Below are positions 33,452 through 42,494 of a stretch of DNA of 64,000 nucleotides, piece after piece (position 1 is the stretch's first letter; each line of letters starts with the position of its first letter). The stretch comes from Variovorax paradoxus. Its GTDB lineage: Bacteria; Pseudomonadota; Gammaproteobacteria; Burkholderiales; Burkholderiaceae_C. The notes beneath the pieces were generated by a model. The model made no database searches and was not told where the DNA came from. It saw nothing but the letters and a program-made list of their open reading frames with translations. A program made the position numbers and the translations under genes. The stretch spans positions 62,001 to 126,000 of the forward strand of contig NZ_JXQQ01000044.1 in NCBI RefSeq assembly GCF_000834655.1, in the 5' to 3' direction.

Positions 33452-35514
33452 TGCCGCCGATGAAACCCCTCTCCTTTTTGCGCGCGGCCATGCTCTGGCT
33501 GCTGGTGGCGCTCGCGCTGCCGGCCCTGGCGCAACCGCTGCCGCCCGCCGACACCGACGACGGCGTGAGCTTTCGCGTGCTCTCCTTTCACGACGTGCGC
33601 GCCAACGTGCGCGCCAGCTTCGAGACCTCGCCCGACGAGACCGCCGTGGACGAACGCTCGCTCGCCGAAGTGTTCGCCTGGCTGCAGTACAGCGGCTACC
33701 ACCCGGTCAGCCTGCAGCAGATCGTCGATGCACGCGCCGGCCGCACGCCGCTGCCCGCCAAGCCGGTGCTGCTGACCTTCGACGACGGCTATCGCAGCGC
33801 CTACACCAAGGTGTTCCCGCTGCTGCAGCGCTACCGGTACCCCGCCGTGCTGGCGCTGGTGTCCAGCTGGCTCGAGGTGCCCGAGGGCAGCCTCGTGCAC
33901 TGGGGCGACAAGCCCGCGCAGCGGGACGAGTTCCTGCGTTGGAGCGAAGCGGCCGAGATGGCGCGCTCGGGCCTGGTCGAACTCGCGAGCCACAGCAATG
34001 CGATGCACACCGGCATTCCGGCCAACCCGCAGGGCAACATGCTTCCCGCCGCGACCACGCACCGCTACGACGCGGCCACCGGCCGCTACGAGGACGACGC
34101 CGCCTACACCCGGCGCGTCGAGGCCGACCTGCGCCGCAGCCGCGAGATCATCGAAGCGCGCACCGGCGCCAAGGTGCGCGCGATGGTGTGGCCCTACGGG
34201 GCGTACAACGATGCGGCGCTCAAGGCCGCCGAGCGCGCCGGCATGCCCGTCACCCTCACGCTGGACGACGGGCCGAACACGGCGGCGGTGCCGCTCTCGC
34301 GCATCCGCCGCGCGCTCGCGGCCTACGACAACGAGGCACCCGATTACGCGCGCCTCCTTCGCAGCCCGGTCGGCGGCGAGGCGCGACCGATCAACCGCGT
34401 GATGCACGTGGACCTGGACTACGTCTACGACCCCGACCCGGCCCAGCAGGAGCGCAACCTCTCGGCGCTGGTGGAGCGCGTGGCCGCAGTGCGCCCGCGC
34501 TCGGTGTTCCTGCAGGCCTATGCGGACCCGGACGGCGACGGCGTGGCCGACGCGCTGTACTTTCCCAACCGCCACCTGCCGATGCGCGCCGACCTGTTCG
34601 CCCGCGCGGCCTGGCAGCTGCGCAGCCGCGCCGGGGTGAAGGTCTACGCCTGGATGCCGGTGATGGCCTTTCGCCTGCCGGCCTCGAACCCGCTCGCCGC
34701 GCACACCGTGCGCACACAGGACGGCACCACGCCGCCCGATCGCTACCACCGCCTCTCGCCCTTCGACCCCGCGGTGCGCACGCTGGTGGGCGACCTGTAC
34801 GAAGACCTCGGCCGCCACGCCTTCTTCGAGGGCCTGCTGTTCCACGACGACGCGATGCTCTCGGACGACGAGGACGCGAGCCCCGCCGCGCTCGCTGCGT
34901 ACGCGCGCTGGGGCCTGCCGCCCGACGTGGCCGCCATCCGCGCCGACCCGGCGCTGATGGCACGCTGGACCACCGCCAAGACACGCTACCTGACCGAATT
35001 CACGCAGGAACTCGCGGCACGCGTGGGCGTGTGGCGGCCGGGCCTGGAGACCGCGCGCAACCTGTATGCGCGCCCGGTGCTGGAACCCGCGGCCGAACAG
35101 TGGTTCGCGCAGAACTACGAGAACGCGCTCGCCGCCTACGACTACGTGGGGCTCATGGCCATGCCGCGCATGGAGCGCGAAGCCAAGAATCCTGCACAGA
35201 GCGATGCATGGCTCGCACGGCTGGCCCGCCGCGCGGCCGACACGCCGCGCGGCCTGGACGGCACGGTGTTCGAACTGCAGGCACGCGACTGGCGCACCGG
35301 CAATCCGGTGCCCGATGAAGAGCTCGCGCGCCAGTGGACGCTGCTCCAGCGCGCGGGCATCCGCCACCTGGGCTACTACCCCGACGACTTCTTGAACAAC
35401 CAACCCTCGCTGGACGTGGTGCGCCGCGCCATCTCGGTCCGAACCCTGCTGTCGCGCCCCGTGCGCCAGGTCATCCCGTCGCCTTCGGCGGCAGAAGGAA
35501 CCGGCTCGCCATGA
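33451..35514 (+). CDS. pgaB: PNAG de-N-acetylase/hydrolase PgaB
   Basis: A 687-residue two-domain enzyme. The N-terminal CE4 deacetylase has TFDDGY with D111 and D112, and metal ligands H181 and H186 in SHSNAMH, the same spacing as in E. coli PgaB. The C-terminal glycoside-hydrolase-like domain (about 310-670) has HVDLDYVYDPDP, FLQAYADPDGDG and LLFHDDAMLSDDE. It removes some acetyl groups so that the polymer can leave through PgaA, and it may also cut the chain. Unlike the E. coli lipoprotein, the signal peptide (MLWLLVALALPALA before QPLPP) has no lipobox cysteine, so the mature enzyme is probably soluble in the periplasm. Confidence 0.94.
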   Translation: MPPMKPLSFLRAAMLWLLVALALPALAQPLPPADTDDGVSFRVLSFHDVRANVRASFETSPDETAVDERSLAEVFAWLQYSGYHPVSLQQIVDARAGRTPLPAKPVLLTFDDGYRSAYTKVFPLLQRYRYPAVLALVSSWLEVPEGSLVHWGDKPAQRDEFLRWSEAAEMARSGLVELASHSNAMHTGIPANPQGNMLPAATTHRYDAATGRYEDDAAYTRRVEADLRRSREIIEARTGAKVRAMVWPYGAYNDAALKAAERAGMPVTLTLDDGPNTAAVPLSRIRRALAAYDNEAPDYARLLRSPVGGEARPINRVMHVDLDYVYDPDPAQQERNLSALVERVAAVRPRSVFLQAYADPDGDGVADALYFPNRHLPMRADLFARAAWQLRSRAGVKVYAWMPVMAFRLPASNPLAAHTVRTQDGTTPPDRYHRLSPFDPAVRTLVGDLYEDLGRHAFFEGLLFHDDAMLSDDEDASPAALAAYARWGLPPDVAAIRADPALMARWTTAKTRYLTEFTQELAARVGVWRPGLETARNLYARPVLEPAAEQWFAQNYENALAAYDYVGLMAMPRMEREAKNPAQSDAWLARLARRAADTPRGLDGTVFELQARDWRTGNPVPDEELARQWTLLQRAGIRHLGYYPDDFLNNQPSLDVVRRAISVRTLLSRPVRQVIPSPSAAEGTGSP

Positions 35515-36788
35515 CCACGCTCCAGGCCCTCTCGCAGAACCTGCCGCCGCTGCTGTTCGGCTTCGTCTTCTACTACCCGTTCTTCATGGCCTATGTGTGG
35601 ATGGCCGGCGGGCTCTCCCACGCCTGGGTGTTCGAGCGCGGCGATCCCGCGGACCTCGACCCGCTGCCGACACTCCCCTTCCATCCGCTGGTGACGGTGG
35701 TGGTGCCCTGCTTCAACGAGGCGCCGCACCTGCGCGAGGTGATCGAGCAGCTGATGCGCACGCGCTATCCGCACTACGAAGTGATCGCGGTGAACGACGG
35801 CAGCACCGACGGCACCGGCGAACTGCTGGACGCGATGACCACGGAATACAGCCGGCTGCGCGTGATCCACAACGCCAGCAACCAGGGCAAGGCCGTGGGG
35901 CTGAACACCGCCTGCCAGCTCGCGCGCGGCGAGTACATCCTGGGCATCGACGGCGATGCGCTGGTGGACGAGAACGCCATCGCCTGGATGCTGCAGCCGA
36001 TGCTCAGCTCCGAGCGCATCGGCGCGGTGACCGGCAATCCGCGCATCCGCACGCGCACCACGCTGCTCGGGCGCATGCAGGTGGGCGAGTTCTCCTCGAT
36101 CATCGGGCTCATCAAGCGCTCGCAGCAGCTGGTGGGCACGCTCTTCACCGTCTCGGGCGTGCTTGCGATGTTCCGCCGCCGGGCGGTGATCGACGTGGGC
36201 TTCTGGAGCCCCGACGTGCTCACCGAGGACATCGACATGAGCTGGAAGCTCCAGCTGGGCGGCTGGAAGTTGCGCTTCGAGCCGCGCGCGCTGTGCTGGA
36301 TCCTCATGCCCGAGACATTGCGCGGCCTGTGGAAGCAGCGCCTGCGCTGGGCCGTGGGCGGCATCCAGACCATGCTGCGCTACACGCCGCGCATCCTGCG
36401 CCCGCGCCATTGGCGCATGTGGCTGGTGTATGCCGAGTACATGGTCAGCGTGGTCTGGGCCTATGCGATGGCGCTGGTGCTGGCGATCGGCCTGGCACGG
36501 CCTTTCCTGCCGCAGGACTCGCCCTGGCATTCGGCACTGCTGCCGCACTGGCAGGGCACGCTGCTGGCCATGACCTGCATCCTCCAGATGCTCGTGAGCC
36601 TGTGGATCGACCGCCGCTACGACAAGGACCTGCTGCGCTATTTCGCCGGAACGATCTGGTATCCGATCGCTTTCTGGACCATCACGATGGCGGCCACCGT
36701 CATCGCCCTTCCCAAAGCTCTGATACGCCGACGCGGTAAACGCGCGGTGTGGACGAGCCCTGACCGAGGAGTCTCCGATGCCCCGTGA
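35511..36788 (+). CDS. pgaC: PNAG synthase, family-2 glycosyltransferase PgaC
   Basis: A 425-residue inner-membrane processive GT2. Membrane segments lie near residues 12-32 and, at the C-terminal side, near 310-400. The catalytic domain has VVPCFNEAPHLRE, NDGSTDGT, GIDGDALVD, TEDIDMSW and the QRLRW motif. It polymerises UDP-GlcNAc into beta-1,6-linked chains and moves them across the membrane with PgaD, usually activated by c-di-GMP. Its ATG overlaps the pgaB stop by four bases and its 3' end overlaps pgaD by 11 bases, so the whole operon is tightly coupled. Confidence 0.96.
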   Translation: MTTLQALSQNLPPLLFGFVFYYPFFMAYVWMAGGLSHAWVFERGDPADLDPLPTLPFHPLVTVVVPCFNEAPHLREVIEQLMRTRYPHYEVIAVNDGSTDGTGELLDAMTTEYSRLRVIHNASNQGKAVGLNTACQLARGEYILGIDGDALVDENAIAWMLQPMLSSERIGAVTGNPRIRTRTTLLGRMQVGEFSSIIGLIKRSQQLVGTLFTVSGVLAMFRRRAVIDVGFWSPDVLTEDIDMSWKLQLGGWKLRFEPRALCWILMPETLRGLWKQRLRWAVGGIQTMLRYTPRILRPRHWRMWLVYAEYMVSVVWAYAMALVLAIGLARPFLPQDSPWHSALLPHWQGTLLAMTCILQMLVSLWIDRRYDKDLLRYFAGTIWYPIAFWTITMAATVIALPKALIRRRGKRAVWTSPDRGVSDAP

Positions 36789-37368
36789 ATCCAATGCCCA
36801 TGCCATCCATCTTCAAGCCGAGGCCTATGCCGACGCGCCGCCCCCGACACGAAGCCGGTCGTGGGGCCAGCCGACCGACGAGGCGCCCATCATCGACGCC
36901 GCGCGCATGCCGCTGCGTGCCTATGGCAACAGCCGCTCGCCGACACGCACGCTGGCCATGTACCTGTGGCTGCGCGTCTTGCGGCCGGCAGTGACCGTTG
37001 CCATCTGGTTCTGCGCTGTCTGGTATGCATGGCCCTACGTGCTGGGTGCGCGCTCGCAGCCCGAGGTGCTGCACCTGCTGGCCCTATACGCCGTGGTGAT
37101 CGGCGCGATCCTGGGCGCGATGCTGATGATGGCGCCGCTGCGCCTGCGCCAGCAGGAACGCGAAGCCTCGCCCGACCAGGAACAGTCGTCGCTGTTCGCG
37201 CTGGCTTCCTACATCGAGGTGCCGCCTTCGCGCCTGTCGGCCTGGCAACGCACGCGCCAGTTGCTCGCGCACCACGACCACCACGGCCAGCTGCGCGACG
37301 CGGTCGATACCGCCCCCGGCGCGCTGGAACCCGAGATGCCGCAGCGCCGCGCCAGCGCAGCGCGCTGA
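36778..37368 (+). CDS. pgaD: PNAG biosynthesis accessory protein PgaD
   Basis: This 196-residue protein has two membrane segments (about 65-85 and 100-122), polar ends, and PgaD-like RSPTRTLAMYLWLRVLRPAVT before the first segment. PgaD partners PgaC and is needed for c-di-GMP activation of the synthase in E. coli. It overlaps pgaC by 11 bases. It is longer than the E. coli protein (137 residues), with an N-terminal extension of about 35 and a C-terminal extension containing LAHHDHHGQL and a basic tail. It closes the operon. Confidence 0.88.
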   Translation: MPRESNAHAIHLQAEAYADAPPPTRSRSWGQPTDEAPIIDAARMPLRAYGNSRSPTRTLAMYLWLRVLRPAVTVAIWFCAVWYAWPYVLGARSQPEVLHLLALYAVVIGAILGAMLMMAPLRLRQQEREASPDQEQSSLFALASYIEVPPSRLSAWQRTRQLLAHHDHHGQLRDAVDTAPGALEPEMPQRRASAAR

Positions 37369-37470
37369 CCCGCGAGTACGAGGGAACGGACAGCCACGTC
37401 CGTGCAGGGGTTTCGCCGCGGTGCTTCAATCGCCGCCGGCGAATCGTTTCCAACCCCTTCAAGGACTTTC

Positions 37471-38268
37471 ATGGATCTCCAGCTCCAGGACCAGCACGTT
37501 CTCATCACCGGCGGCAGCAAGGGCATCGGCCTGGCCTGCGCGCTGGGCTTCCTGCGCGAAGGCGCGCGCGTGAGCCTCGTCTCGCGCGACCTGCAGAACC
37601 TGGAGCAAGGGCGCAAGGCGCTGGCCGAGGCGTTCGCCGGGGCAGAAGACAGGGTCTCGGTGCATGCCGCGGACCTCAAGGACCCGGCCGGCGCCGTGGC
37701 CGCCCTCGATGCGGCCGAGAAGGCCTTCGGGCCGGTCGACGTGCTCGTCAACTCCGCCGGCGCCGCGCGCCGCACCCCGCCCGACGACCTGACCCCCACC
37801 GCGTGGCACGACGCGATGGACGCCAAGTACTTCACCTACATCCACATGATCGACCCGGTGGTCAAGCGCATGGGCGAGCGCGGCCGCGGCGCGATCGTCA
37901 ACGTGATCGGCCAGGGCGGCAAGGTCGCCAGCCCCGTGCACATGGCCGGCGGCGCGGCCAATGCGGCGCTGATGCTGGTGAGCGCCGGCATGGCCGCCGC
38001 CTACGCGGCCAAGGGCGTGCGCGTGAACGCCGTGAACCCCGGCCTCACGCTGACCGCGCGCCTGCAGGAAGGCATGAAGGCCGACGCGAAGCTGCAGGGC
38101 ATCGACACCGACGAGGCGCTGAAGCGCGCCACCGCACGCCTGCCGCTCGGGCGCATCGCGACGCCCGAGGAAATCGCCAACACGGTCGTGTTCCTCGCAT
38201 CGCCGAGGGCGAGCTATGTGACGGGCGCCACCGTCGCGATGGACGGTGCGGTCACGCCGTTGATCTGA
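37471..38268 (+). CDS. SDR-family protein with degenerate active site
   Basis: A 265-residue short-chain dehydrogenase-like protein with an intact cofactor loop (ITGGSKGIG, residues 12-20), NSAGAARR, and the C-terminal SYVTGATVAMDGAV. The usual catalytic Ser-Tyr-Lys set is not visible. Where NISS and YxASK normally occur, the sequence reads NVIGQGGKVASPVHMAGGAANAAL. It may use other residues, act on an unusual substrate, or be a non-catalytic member of the fold. ATG 37471 has AAGGAC ten bases upstream. It follows pgaD by 102 bases and is followed by a large repeat element. Confidence 0.85.
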   Translation: MDLQLQDQHVLITGGSKGIGLACALGFLREGARVSLVSRDLQNLEQGRKALAEAFAGAEDRVSVHAADLKDPAGAVAALDAAEKAFGPVDVLVNSAGAARRTPPDDLTPTAWHDAMDAKYFTYIHMIDPVVKRMGERGRGAIVNVIGQGGKVASPVHMAGGAANAALMLVSAGMAAAYAAKGVRVNAVNPGLTLTARLQEGMKADAKLQGIDTDEALKRATARLPLGRIATPEEIANTVVFLASPRASYVTGATVAMDGAVTPLI

Positions 38269-38297
38269 GGAAGGCCCGGCGCACGTCGCGCAGCCGC

Positions 38298-38610
38298 CCT
38301 CACCCCAACCCTCTCCCCAAGGGGAGAGGGAGCAAATCCCAAGCCGAGCGAAGCAAAGGCCCGACCAAAAAAGAGGCCGAGCGCAGCGATGGCCCGTCGG
38401 TCTCCAAAGCCCCTCTGGCTGCGCCGAGGAGCGCAGCGTTTCGCGGATCAGGGCTCGCAGCTGTTTGAGCCGAAGGCGAGTTCTGCGAGACCCCGCGAAA
38501 CGCGAGCACCGCAGGTTGCCCGCAGCGAAGCGAAGGGTCGCAGACAGCGGGGTCGCCTTTTCTTTGGCTACTTTCTTTTGGCGAAGCAAAAGAAAGTAGC
38601 TCGCCCGCCG
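38298..38610. repeat. Composite non-coding repeat element with three hairpins
   Basis: This 310-base stretch has no gene and carries three strong inverted repeats. CCCTCTCCCC and GGGGAGAGGG face each other at 38309-38330. CGTTTCGCGG (38437-38446) and CCGCGAAACG (38493-38502) close a larger imperfect stem. GCTACTTTCTTTTG and CAAAAGAAAGTAGC (38567-38600) form a perfect 14-bp stem with a 6-base loop. I recall the same modules, in this order, between genes of many Comamonadaceae. It is probably an interspersed, possibly non-autonomous mobile, element. It also generates a spurious reading frame (38389 onward) that should not be called a gene. Confidence 0.7.
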
Positions 38611-38649
38611 GGGCGAGACCCGGCCAGCAGCGTCAATCAAAGGACGCGT

Positions 38650-39558
38650 TCAAAACCCAGCCTCCAACCCCTCAAACTTCATCGCAAGAAATTCAACAAC
38701 CGCCCGTACCCGCGCCGGCACAAACCGCCCGCTAGGAAGCAACGCATGCAACGGATAAGGCTCCGTCTGCCAGTCCGTCATGAGATGCACCAGCCGCCCG
38801 CTGCGAATGTCGTCCCGCACATCGAGCGCCGACTTCAGCGTGATGCCATATCCCGCCACCGCCCACTCGCGCGCAAGCGAGGCGTCGTCCACGCTGCGGT
38901 TGCCGTTCACCCGAACCTCGGTCCACTGCCCGTTCTGCGCGAAGCGCCAGATGCGGTGCCGCCGTCCGCCACGGTTGAAGATCAGGCAGTTGTGGTGCGC
39001 CAGGTCCTGCGGCGTCTTCGGCGCCGGATGGCGGCGCAGGTACTCGGGCGAGGCGGTCAGCAGCGGATTCGTCATCGCAAAGGGCCGCGCCACCAGCCGC
39101 GAATCGGCCAGCGCGCCGTAGCGCAGCGCCACGTCGACCTCGTCGCGCATCACGTCCAGCGGCCGGTCGCCGACCGACAGCGAGAGCTGCACGCCGGTGT
39201 GCAGCGCGAGGAATTCGTCGAACCACGGCAGCAGCGTGCTGCGCGTGAGGTCCGAGGGCGCGGCCACGCGCAGCGTGCCCACGAGCTCGCCGCGATCGGC
39301 CGTGACCAGCGACTCGCCTTCGGCCAGAAGTTCGAAGGCCCGCACCGCGTAGTCAAGCAGCGTCTGGCCCTGCGGCGTGAGGCGCATCGCGCGCGTGGAG
39401 CGCTCGAACAGGCGCGCGCCGAGCTGCGTTTCCAGCCGCTTGAGCGTGGCGCTGGCCGCCGCCGGCGTGATGCCCAGCGCATGGGCCGCGGCCGTGAGCG
39501 TGCCGCCGCGCGCCGTTTGCACGAGCACCTGCAGGTCGGAGGTATTTTCAATCTTCAT
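38650..39558 (-). CDS. LysR-family transcriptional regulator
   Basis: A 302-residue LTTR with the N-terminal helix-turn-helix (TARGGTLTAAAHALGITPAAASATLKRLE, residues about 14-42) and a periplasmic-binding-like effector domain beginning near residue 90 (GTLRVAAPSDLTRSTLLPWF). It is divergent from the quinone-oxidoreductase-like gene with an 86-base gap. ATTTGA (39557-39562) and TCAAAT (39589-39594) face each other across the gap and might be part of its site. It most likely controls that neighbour; the inducer is unknown. Confidence 0.93.
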   Translation of the reverse strand: MKIENTSDLQVLVQTARGGTLTAAAHALGITPAAASATLKRLETQLGARLFERSTRAMRLTPQGQTLLDYAVRAFELLAEGESLVTADRGELVGTLRVAAPSDLTRSTLLPWFDEFLALHTGVQLSLSVGDRPLDVMRDEVDVALRYGALADSRLVARPFAMTNPLLTASPEYLRRHPAPKTPQDLAHHNCLIFNRGGRRHRIWRFAQNGQWTEVRVNGNRSVDDASLAREWAVAGYGITLKSALDVRDDIRSGRLVHLMTDWQTEPYPLHALLPSGRFVPARVRAVVEFLAMKFEGLEAGF

Positions 39559-39644
39559 TTGAAAGTGTTGCTGTTAGCGGCCTACTTATCAAATGGCCGT
39601 TGCCATCCTACAGTTCAGGCATCGTTTCAGAAAGGTCATCCGCC

Positions 39645-40655
39645 ATGAAAGCCATCGGTTACTACCAGCCCCTTCCCATCGACAACGCCGAATCGCTGCA
39701 GGACATCGAACTGCCCGCGCCCGTACCCGGCGCGCGCGACCTGCTGGTGCGCGTGAAGGCGGTGTCGGTCAACCCGGTCGACACCAAGGTCCGCAAGAAC
39801 GCCGCGCCCGAAGCCGGCCAGGCCAAGGTGCTGGGCTGGGATGCGGTCGGCACCGTCGAGGCCATCGGCAGCGAGGTGCAGAGCTTCAAGGTCGGCGACC
39901 GCGTGTACTACGCGGGCTCGATCATTCGCCCCGGTGCCAATTCGGAACTGCATGCGGTGGACGAGCGCATTGCCGCCATCGCGCCGAAGAGCCTGGACGA
40001 CGCGCAGGCCGCCGCGCTGCCGCTGACCACCATCACCGCCTACGAACTGCTGTTCGACCGCCTGCAGGTGCCCAAGGGCGGCGGCGCGGGCCAGACGCTC
40101 CTGATCACCGGCGGTGCGGGCGGCGTGGGCTCGATCCTCATCCAGCTCGCGCGCCAGCTCACGCAGCTGCGCGTGATCGCCACCGCCTCGCGCCCCGAAA
40201 CGCGCGAGTGGTGCCTTGCGCTCGGCGCGCACGCGGTCATCGACCATTCGAAGCCGCTGGCCGCAGAGCTCAAGGCCGCCGGCATCGGCGAGGTCGACAT
40301 GGTCGCCAGCCTCACGCAGACCGAGCAGCACTTCGCGCAGATCATCGAGAGCCTCAAGCCCCAGGGCCAGCTCGCGGTGATCGACGACATGAAGGTGCTC
40401 GACGCGATGCCGCTGAAGACCAAGTGCATCTCGCTGCACTGGGAAATGATGTTCACCCGCTCGCGCTTCACCACGCCCGACATCGCCGAGCAGGGCAAGC
40501 TGCTGGCCGAGGTGGCGGCGCTGGTCGATGCAGGGCGCATCCGCACGACGGCGAACGCGAGCTTCGGCACCATCAACGCCGCCAATCTTCAGCGCGCGCA
40601 TGCGCTCATCGAGAGCGGCAAGGCGCAGGGCAAGGTGGTGCTGGCGGGGTTCTGA
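39645..40655 (+). CDS. Zinc-type alcohol dehydrogenase/quinone oxidoreductase-like protein
   Basis: A 336-residue MDR-family enzyme. The N-terminal GroES-like half has LVRVKAVSVNPVDTKVRKN and LGWDAVGTVEAIG. The Rossmann half has ITGGAGGVGSILIQLARQ. The structural-zinc cysteines are absent, as usual for quinone-reductase-like ZADH proteins, which reduce enones or quinones with NADPH. The start at 39645 follows GAAAGG at 39630-39635. The gene is divergent from a LysR regulator and ends one base before the convergent ClC gene. Confidence 0.92.
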   Translation: MKAIGYYQPLPIDNAESLQDIELPAPVPGARDLLVRVKAVSVNPVDTKVRKNAAPEAGQAKVLGWDAVGTVEAIGSEVQSFKVGDRVYYAGSIIRPGANSELHAVDERIAAIAPKSLDDAQAAALPLTTITAYELLFDRLQVPKGGGAGQTLLITGGAGGVGSILIQLARQLTQLRVIATASRPETREWCLALGAHAVIDHSKPLAAELKAAGIGEVDMVASLTQTEQHFAQIIESLKPQGQLAVIDDMKVLDAMPLKTKCISLHWEMMFTRSRFTTPDIAEQGKLLAEVAALVDAGRIRTTANASFGTINAANLQRAHALIESGKAQGKVVLAGF

Positions 40656-40656
40656 G

Positions 40657-42405
40657 CTAGCCGGCCTGCCAGGGCAGGCCGCGCAAGCGCTCGCGCTTTT
40701 CTTCTTCGTCGAAGTGCGCGAGCGAGGGCTTGATGAGATCGCTGCGCGCCACGAGGCCGACGAGCGCGAGCGACTGCGCATCCTTCACCACCGGCAACCG
40801 CTCCAGCCGGTGGCGCGCCATGCGCGTGGCCACCAGGCGGCAGTTCTCGCCCGCGAGCGCGAACACCGGCACCGCATCGCCGCAGGCGTCGCCCACCGTG
40901 CCCACGCTGAACGCGGCGAGCATCGCGCGGTCGGCCATGCCGATCACCGCGCTGCCGCGCAGCACCGGGTAGGCGCGGTGCGCCTGGCCTTCGCCGAAGT
41001 AGCGTGCGAGCGCATCGCCGACGGGCAGCGCGGCGTCGATGCTGCGCACCTCGCGCGTCATCACTTCCTCGACCGAGTGGCGCTCCAGCGGATCGATGCC
41101 GTACTCGCGGTAGATGTGATAGCCGCGGCGCGCGATCTTCTCGGTGAGGATCGAGCGGCGCATCGTGAGCACGGTGAAGCCGTAGGCCACGGCGGAGGTG
41201 GTCAGGAGCGGCAGCAGCGCATTGCTGTCGTGCGTGAGCCCGAAGGCGAAGATGGTGGCGGTGAGCGGTGCGCGCATCACGCCGCCGAGCGTGGCCGCCA
41301 TGCAGACCAGCGGCCACAGCATCGGGTCGTTGCCGGGCAGCACATGCGAGAGCACCACGCCCAGGCCCGCGCCCATCATCAGCAGCGGCGCAAGCACGCC
41401 GCCCGAGGTGCCCGAGCCCAGCGAGATGACCCAGATCACCGCCTTCACCGCGAGCAGCGCGGCCACCACGCCGAGCGCGAGGTGGTTGTGCAGCAGGTCG
41501 CCGATGACGTCGTAGCCCACGCCCAGCGCGCGCGGCTCGAAGTAGCCGCCGATGCCCACCGCCAGGCCGCCGATGGCCGGCCACCACATCCAGTGGATCG
41601 GCAGCTTGCCGAACAAATCTTCCACCTTGTAGAGCGAGATCGAGAGCGAGGCCGACAGCATGCCGCACAGGAGGCCGGCGGCCACGCAGGAGAGCATCGC
41701 GAGCGGACCTGGCACGGCCGTCTGCAGCGGGAAGAGCGGGCCCGCGTCCATCAGGAGCGGCCGCGTGAAGCCCGCGACCGCGCAGGCCACGGCCACCGGC
41801 AAGAGGCTGCGCGGACGCAGCTCGAACAGCAGCAGCTCGACCGCCAGCAGCACCGCGGCCACGGGCGTGCCGAACACGGCTGTCATGCCGGCGGTGGCGC
41901 CCGCCACCAGCAGCGCCTTGCGCTCGGCGGCGGTGAGGTGGAAGTACTGCGCGATCAACGAGCCGATGGCGCCGCCCGTCATGATGATCGGCCCCTCGGC
42001 ACCGAACGGCCCGCCGCTGCCGATCACGATGCCCGACGAGAGCGGCTTGAGCACCGCGACCTTCGGCGACATCTTGCTCTTGCCGAACAGGATCGCCTCG
42101 ATGGCCTCGGGGATGCCGTGGCCGCGGATCTTGTCGGAGCCGTAGCGCGCGACCAGCCCGACGATGAGGCCGCCGATCACCGGCACCACGATGACCCAGG
42201 CGCCCAGCGTGTGCGTGGCCGGCGAGCGCTCGGCCAGCGAGAAGGTCTGGAAGAAGAAGAGATTGGTGAAGAAGCGGATCAGGTCGAGCAGCACGCGCGC
42301 GGCCACGGTGCTGATGACGCCGATGACCACGGCCATGGCGGTGATGCGCAGCAGGCGGGCATGGAGGGCGAAGTCGCCGCGCGGGGGATGGGAAGCAGGA
42401 GTCAT
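40657..42405 (-). CDS. ClC-family chloride transporter/channel with CBS domains
   Basis: A 582-residue membrane protein with about ten to twelve membrane helices and three ion-binding signatures. GHGIP (95-99) stands for the usual GSGIP. GAEGP (135-139) has the gating glutamate E137. SGGVLAPLL is the third. The retained glutamate suggests Cl-/H+ exchange. Two CBS domains fill about residues 435-570 (VMTREVRSIDAALPVGDAL and HRLERLPVVKDAQSLALVG), so nucleotide control is possible. I chose ATG 42405 over a TTG 45 bases upstream. The gene diverges from the GNAT gene. Confidence 0.93.
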   Translation of the reverse strand: MTPASHPPRGDFALHARLLRITAMAVVIGVISTVAARVLLDLIRFFTNLFFFQTFSLAERSPATHTLGAWVIVVPVIGGLIVGLVARYGSDKIRGHGIPEAIEAILFGKSKMSPKVAVLKPLSSGIVIGSGGPFGAEGPIIMTGGAIGSLIAQYFHLTAAERKALLVAGATAGMTAVFGTPVAAVLLAVELLLFELRPRSLLPVAVACAVAGFTRPLLMDAGPLFPLQTAVPGPLAMLSCVAAGLLCGMLSASLSISLYKVEDLFGKLPIHWMWWPAIGGLAVGIGGYFEPRALGVGYDVIGDLLHNHLALGVVAALLAVKAVIWVISLGSGTSGGVLAPLLMMGAGLGVVLSHVLPGNDPMLWPLVCMAATLGGVMRAPLTATIFAFGLTHDSNALLPLLTTSAVAYGFTVLTMRRSILTEKIARRGYHIYREYGIDPLERHSVEEVMTREVRSIDAALPVGDALARYFGEGQAHRAYPVLRGSAVIGMADRAMLAAFSVGTVGDACGDAVPVFALAGENCRLVATRMARHRLERLPVVKDAQSLALVGLVARSDLIKPSLAHFDEEEKRERLRGLPWQAG

Positions 42406-42494
42406 GGCGGGGGTGTCGGCGCGCGTCGGGGAGATTCGGAGCAGCCTCAATTACATCACAGCATGATGTATATGCGATCGCTCACAATCGCCGC

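Noticed and set aside
38389-39648. A 419-codon plus-strand frame starting in the repeat element and crossing the LysR gene
   Set aside because: Its first part is the translated repeat and the rest is antisense to a clear LysR gene. There is no domain or ribosome site.
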